A stretch of DNA of 64,000 nt from SFWF01 sp045539925 (GTDB lineage: Bacteria; Bacillota; Clostridia; Oscillospirales; Acutalibacteraceae). Location: positions 1-64,000 of the forward strand of contig JAZQGH010000121.1 in NCBI GenBank assembly GCA_045539925.1, given 5' to 3'. Position numbers and translations under genes: made by a program. Positions 61,201 through 64,000 of the stretch are shown one piece after another. The notes beneath the pieces were generated by a model. That model was given only the letters and a program-made list of their open reading frames with translations. It did not search any database and was not told where the DNA came from. Numbering within the stretch: position 1 is the first letter of the stretch; each line of letters starts with the position of its first letter.

Positions 61201-62682
61201 GTCCTTGATGGAAGCGAAGAGACCTGCGCCTGCGGTGCTGTAGGTGTATGTGCTGTAATTTGTCTTATCGGGATCGAGCTCCCAGCAATTCTCATAGAGG
61301 TTGTAGATGGTGTGATTTCCACCGTCGAAGGTACCCATGAAAACTCTGGTATTGGTTTCTGCATTATAGTAACCAAAACCGATGGGATCGAAGGGAATTC
61401 TTGTAAGGTCGATGTCAACACCAAGCTTTACGGTCTTGCCTGCGAAGGTGTTGCCACCGTCAACAAGATCTCTGAAGCCTGCGAACTGCTTTGCAGTTGT
61501 AAGAGTGAACTCTGTGTCATTCTCATTATACCAAGTGGTATCGGACGTGCCATCCCACTTATCAGCATATGTCAGAATGCTGGAGAACACAGAGAAGTTA
61601 TCTACATAGATAACGAGATCGCCTGTTGCGGGATCGTAGGTGTACTGGTTGTTGGTAGCGAAATCAGAGACGCTGTTCACTCTGGTCATCAGAGCATCCT
61701 CGTGATAGAGCTTAAGAGAGGTGTCGCTGATGTTCTTATCGAGGATCGGGCCGAGGTAAACGGTGATCGCAACGTTGTTGTCGTCAGCAATGCCCTCGAT
61801 GTGAATATCATAGCTCTTCGCGCTGTCGCCATCGCCGAGAGTGATGTTGGCGTTATCTACCGACTTGCCGGAGAACTTAAGGCTGTCAACACCGTCAGCA
61901 AGCTTTACGCCTGCGGGAAGGAGAGCATAAACTGTGTCGCTGTATCTGATGATAAAGTCGTTTGCAAGCTCGCCGTATACGGTCGCAACGTTATCAAGGC
62001 TTGCGGTTGTCTCAAAGCCTGCTTCATCAGGCCACTTTGCATCTGCATCATAGTCATTGCCGAAGGAGTCGTTCTCAAAGCTTGCCTGAGTTGCAAGAAT
62101 CTTGATATCAAAGTTTGCACCAAGGTTGAGACCCTGGTACTCGTTGCCCGCGTCCTCTCTCATATGGAGGGCGATAACGATGGGCTGACGGTGGCCGGGC
62201 TCAATAAAGTCGCCGCTCATAAGCAGACCGTCATTTTCAAGAAGCTCACGCACGGTACCCATTTTTCTCCAGGTGCCGTCCTCAAAGTCGGGACGAGAGG
62301 TGGAGTCGAAGAGGTGATCGTATGTAGAGTAAACCTCGATCACGTCTGCGAGAATAGAGGGTGTGCCATTGAGAGTAAGCTGTGCCTGCCACCTTGCGGC
62401 AAGGGTGCCGTGGTTCTCAACTGCGAGAGCTGCCCACGTGGTATAGCCGGGCTCCCACTTGTCATAATCAAAGATAGCTTCACCGCTGTTTTCTGTCCAG
62501 GTCCAACCGCCGTTGCCGTCGGGAGTTCCCTTCATAAGAGCGATGTCCAGGTTACCTGCCTGAATCACGTTATCCGAGCTTACCGCAATGTCAGTAAACC
62601 ACGCAAAGGTCGTGCTGACAAGCATCACGAAGCACAGAAGCAGTGAAATGCAGCTGGTGAATAATGATCGCTTTGTGTTCAT
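58288..62682 (-). CDS. giant SipW-type secreted repeat protein
   Basis: 1464 residues. The N-terminus (FVMLVSTTFAWFTDIAVSSD, then NVIQAGNLDI) is typical of TasA/CalY-like SipW-processed proteins. A beta-rich module follows, then GLUG-like repeats (about 450-620: VLVGYAQGE, GGLVGEV), further beta modules and repeated Cys-pair blocks (CTEAG..., CGECGK, CDDCGA, GICTGCG), and a last carbohydrate-binding-like domain. No LPxTG. ATG at 62680-62682 follows AAGGAG; the upstream extension is rejected. No SipW peptidase lies in the window. Probably a surface or matrix protein; target unknown. Confidence 0.78.
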   Translation of the reverse strand: MNTKRSLFTSCISLLLCFVMLVSTTFAWFTDIAVSSDNVIQAGNLDIALMKGTPDGNGGWTWTENSGEAIFDYDKWEPGYTTWAALAVENHGTLAARWQAQLTLNGTPSILADVIEVYSTYDHLFDSTSRPDFEDGTWRKMGTVRELLENDGLLMSGDFIEPGHRQPIVIALHMREDAGNEYQGLNLGANFDIKILATQASFENDSFGNDYDADAKWPDEAGFETTASLDNVATVYGELANDFIIRYSDTVYALLPAGVKLADGVDSLKFSGKSVDNANITLGDGDSAKSYDIHIEGIADDNNVAITVYLGPILDKNISDTSLKLYHEDALMTRVNSVSDFATNNQYTYDPATGDLVIYVDNFSVFSSILTYADKWDGTSDTTWYNENDTEFTLTTAKQFAGFRDLVDGGNTFAGKTVKLGVDIDLTRIPFDPIGFGYYNAETNTRVFMGTFDGGNHTIYNLYENCWELDPDKTNYSTYTYSTAGAGLFASIKDATIKNLAISGAEIVFECVDMGVLVGYAQGECHFENIVVTDSNIANYNRYTGGLVGEVSYGPYGIDTTKGYSHTFKNITIDSTVKVSGLWGSFGCGMGGVIGGKWGDATVKMENVVSAAEMDVYNDVVSAYQWYAFRGCGMLIGHTEEPYSDGRHSGNATASFLTCENVKVYYGDWVNQNYYRFDQQTDAEGNPLWYSNYPWVRAEKGEYCDAFSNIRYGIPQINGVKVTEIDGKTAEELADDHVVITFDQLYGADQGMYGTATHEGVTVFKKNVKTVYIHNNASWTNLKLDYWYKHGEDTWTNLLESIALSPVQEGGEIYKLEIPTYVDSFKITGAENKEVTFRLVDVANNGFYTLEGTHEHDFSVDNTCICRCVKATVVIATYADGKQWSDSTKYKSVVVDKINITAEGGGNTGKYYINGENWRLYGSENAQLIISAEDVQIISVTITYKTNIDKDVVAKLLLNGSHIVSGETVDVNAESVTFDVENKVGIESIDIIYSATLVCAHESIITDTVAPTCTEAGYTAKKCGECGKIIEKEIGEKATGHQNTTETTVDATCTEAGSTIVTCDDCGATVSITEIPAIDHNYVDGICTGCGAAEPTEPETPTGSGWIKTDLADIKATDVVVIVWTKDNTSWALSNDKGTSAAPAAVVVTVEGDKLSGDIAENIKWNISYTNGELTIYPNGTTATWLYCTSTNNGVRVGTNANKVFTIDASSGYLKHTGTSRYLGVYTTAPDVRCYTNTTGNTANQTIAFYKYNAGTSGSEPTCEHTNTTTTTVNATCTEAGSVTVTCNDCSETVSTEIIDALGHNYVDGVCNREGCGEEEPTKPELTEKTYSYTFTASQYSANGEKTLNGIKWTLAGDGGYWGYDGTKGQQFGSGNKPYTELTFSSDSFSNVSKIVINTSGASDIKGTLKVYVGDKLVNTITLTKTATEYSIDVGNLSGVIKFEYTQTSSKALYIKSISVEYAE

Positions 62683-62734
62683 TACTAGATCTCCTTGTAT
62701 GAATAAATTAATAAAAAGCTTCATCAAAATGCAA

Positions 62735-62825
62735 AAAATCCCGTCACAAATAAATGTAAAAGGGGATTTTCTTAAAAATAACTATAATACTAATTAAGTA
62801 TAACACAAAATATTGTATAAATCAA
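62735..62825 (-). promoter_or_regulatory. promoter and hairpin leader of SipW-type gene
   Basis: TTGATT (62820-62825), 17 nt, TATACT (62797-62802). The leader has AAAATCCC/GGGATTTT (about 62736-62771) followed by TT, a weak attenuator-like hairpin. Confidence 0.5.
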
Positions 62826-62863
62826 GTATTATTTAACTAAATATGTAAATATATGTAAAATAT

Positions 62864-62894
62864 ATAAAAAGCCCCGACTTGAATGAGCCGGGGC
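62864..62894 (-). terminator. intrinsic terminator downstream of CPBP gene
   Basis: GCCCCG/CGGGGC stem (62871-62876, 62889-62894) and T tract on the minus strand. Confidence 0.65.
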
Positions 62895-62895
62895 C

Positions 62896-63040
62896 GGATG
62901 TTTTAGAATATATTTATTAAGCATAGCCGCGAAATCTGCAATTTCACCAGGCCAATTACCGTGACTCCACATCGACTACGGGACCTTCGTTGCTTCATCT
63001 GTTGCAAGCTCGTAAGCAAGGCCGGTTATCAAAAGCTTTT
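62896..63040 (-). pseudogene. possible coding remnant
   Basis: In one minus-strand frame the stretch reads GLAYELATDEATKVP, a TAG stop, then SHGNWPGEIADFAAML and NKYILKHP. It looks protein-like on both sides of the stop but has no start or site of its own. Could be the tail of a decayed gene; family unknown. Confidence 0.3.
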
Positions 63041-63041
63041 C

Positions 63042-63809
63042 TCATTTCTTTTTGCTCTCGGTCTTGCTTTTAATATTTTTCCCCCTCATCGACAGAGCAA
63101 GATATATAGCATATGATCCGGTGATGAGGGTCAGGAGAATGCAGGAAATAATGCGCTGCTCCTGAGTCAGTGCGGATTCATCCGAAAAGACACTCAGGGC
63201 ATTGAAGATACCGTGAGCAAGGATACAAGCGATAAGGCTATCCTCCTTCAGATACATCATTACGAACATAAAGCCTGCGGCGGTGGCATAAACCACTTGC
63301 AGGAGATTGGGTATAAGCTCGGCTCCCGAGCCGTTTACAAGGTTGATAATATGACCTATGCCAAACGTAACCGAGGAAACTATCACCGCAGCCTTAAGGC
63401 TGTCCTTTTTCATTGTGTTGAATAGTAGACCGCGGAAGATGACCTCCTCGAGAAAGCCGACCGCAAGCATGGAAAGAACGTATAAAACAGCTTCAAGTGC
63501 GCCAAGGCTCAGGGTAACACCGTACCATAGGTTTGCCGTAAGCATTATCAGTATGGGTATGTAAAGCAGCATTGACCCGATTGACGCCTTGGAACGGCAT
63601 AGTCCGTACTCCTTAAAGAGACCGTGTTTATGAAGGAAGAGAAGAAGCAAGCCTGACAGAAGGACTCCCATAACCAGCGTAATCGATTTCTGAATTCCAA
63701 GCATATCCGACAGACCGTCACCCACCGACATAAGCAGACAGTATGCTACGATCCAAAGAACTGCAAACCATATTCTACTTTTATCATACAATCCTTTTAA
63801 CAGCTTCAT
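63042..63809 (-). CDS. CPBP-family intramembrane metalloprotease
   Basis: 255 residues, about seven membrane segments. Motifs EEVIFRGLLF (the EExxxR glutamates), FGIGHIIN and HGIFNAL give the Rce1/CPBP metal site. Such proteins process prenylated or bacteriocin-related peptides, or take part in immunity to them. ATG at 63807-63809 with GGAGG 5 nt before; an earlier TTG would include the ribosome site. Its partner is unknown. Confidence 0.85.
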   Translation of the reverse strand: MKLLKGLYDKSRIWFAVLWIVAYCLLMSVGDGLSDMLGIQKSITLVMGVLLSGLLLLFLHKHGLFKEYGLCRSKASIGSMLLYIPILIMLTANLWYGVTLSLGALEAVLYVLSMLAVGFLEEVIFRGLLFNTMKKDSLKAAVIVSSVTFGIGHIINLVNGSGAELIPNLLQVVYATAAGFMFVMMYLKEDSLIACILAHGIFNALSVFSDESALTQEQRIISCILLTLITGSYAIYLALSMRGKNIKSKTESKKK

Positions 63810-63860
63810 TTTATCCTCCAAACCGATTTTTGCGCATACGTGCGGTCGTTTTTATGTATT

Positions 63861-64000
63861 TTACAGAAAGGCGATGCTCCATGCGATAGAAAACTGAGCC
63901 AGATAATAGGCGATGTGCAGAGCAATATTCTGCAGATAGAAGGGCTTCTCGCCAAGCTTGAAGGCAAAGAGAATATTATCGCTCACTACAAAGAGCGCGC
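63861..64000 (-). CDS. YhhN-like lysoplasmalogenase, 3' end only
   Basis: 45 C-terminal residues and the stop are in the window; the 5' part lies beyond the right edge. ALFVVSDNILFAFKLGEK and IAYYLAQFSIAW match the last helices of the YhhN membrane family, which hydrolyses lysoplasmalogen. It precedes the CPBP gene by 51 nt in the same direction. Confidence 0.6.
   Translation of the reverse strand, partial: ALFVVSDNILFAFKLGEKPFYLQNIALHIAYYLAQFSIAWSIAFL

Noticed and set aside
60034..62646. An 870-codon open frame on the plus strand
   Set aside because: It is exactly antisense to the SipW-type protein, has no ribosome site and reads as low-complexity, Cys/Val-rich peptide; a by-product of codon use.

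Overview
The window looks like a low- to mid-GC Firmicute, most likely an uncultured gut or rumen Clostridia (Oscillospirales/Christensenellales type). The reasons are strong AGGAGG-type ribosome binding sites at nearly every gene, sigma-A promoters of the TTGACA-N17-TATAAT type, lipoprotein signals, a YesM/YesN-like two-component pair, a SipW-type signal peptide and cysteine-rich tail motifs. The organism is inferred from these features only.

Region 1 (about 1-16.95 kb) is accessory and probably the right-hand part of an integrated element. It ends in three tandem large serine recombinases followed by two adjacent perfect dyads and a bidirectional terminator. Cargo includes a small-protein operon with an SGNH hydrolase, an HNH nuclease, a Fic / PD-(D/E)XK-like / transglutaminase-like operon, a STAND-type P-loop ATPase with a consensus promoter, two related small HTH proteins facing each other, and a LexA-type repressor with its operator. 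The left operon and recombinase genes 1 and 3 share one promoter layout: CAAAATTGGRTA, 10 nt, -35, 17 nt, -10.

Region 2 (17.1-38.7 kb) is a carbohydrate-use locus. It holds a YghZ-type aldo/keto reductase, beta-phosphoglucomutase, two GH65 glycoside phosphorylases, a MalFG-type ABC importer with its binding lipoprotein, a YesM/YesN-like sensor kinase and AraC-type regulator, a kinase-less sensor, two beta-helix (GH28/GH49-like) lipoproteins and a large repeat surface protein. The logic is extracellular alpha-glucan or oligosaccharide cleavage, import, phosphorolysis to beta-glucose 1-phosphate and conversion to glucose 6-phosphate.

Region 3 (38.7-57.5 kb) is the most unusual part. Unit C runs from a palindrome-controlled promoter through two WYL regulators, a tRNA-like RNA with an array of stable hairpins, an unknown protein, a slipin and an RtcB RNA ligase. 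Unit B encodes a possible SPFH-like protein, a coiled-coil protein with a cold-shock-like end and two giant TPR/Sel1 proteins, one with membrane helices. Unit A encodes an ESCRT-III-like helical protein overlapping a Vps4-like AAA ATPase with an MIT-like domain, divergent from a third WYL regulator. I infer a linked RNA-damage / membrane-remodelling stress or conflict system.

Region 4 (57.5-64 kb) holds an alpha/beta hydrolase, a giant SipW-type secreted protein, a CPBP membrane protease and the 3' end of a YhhN-like lysoplasmalogenase gene. No CRISPR array, rRNA, classical tRNA or insertion sequence was seen.
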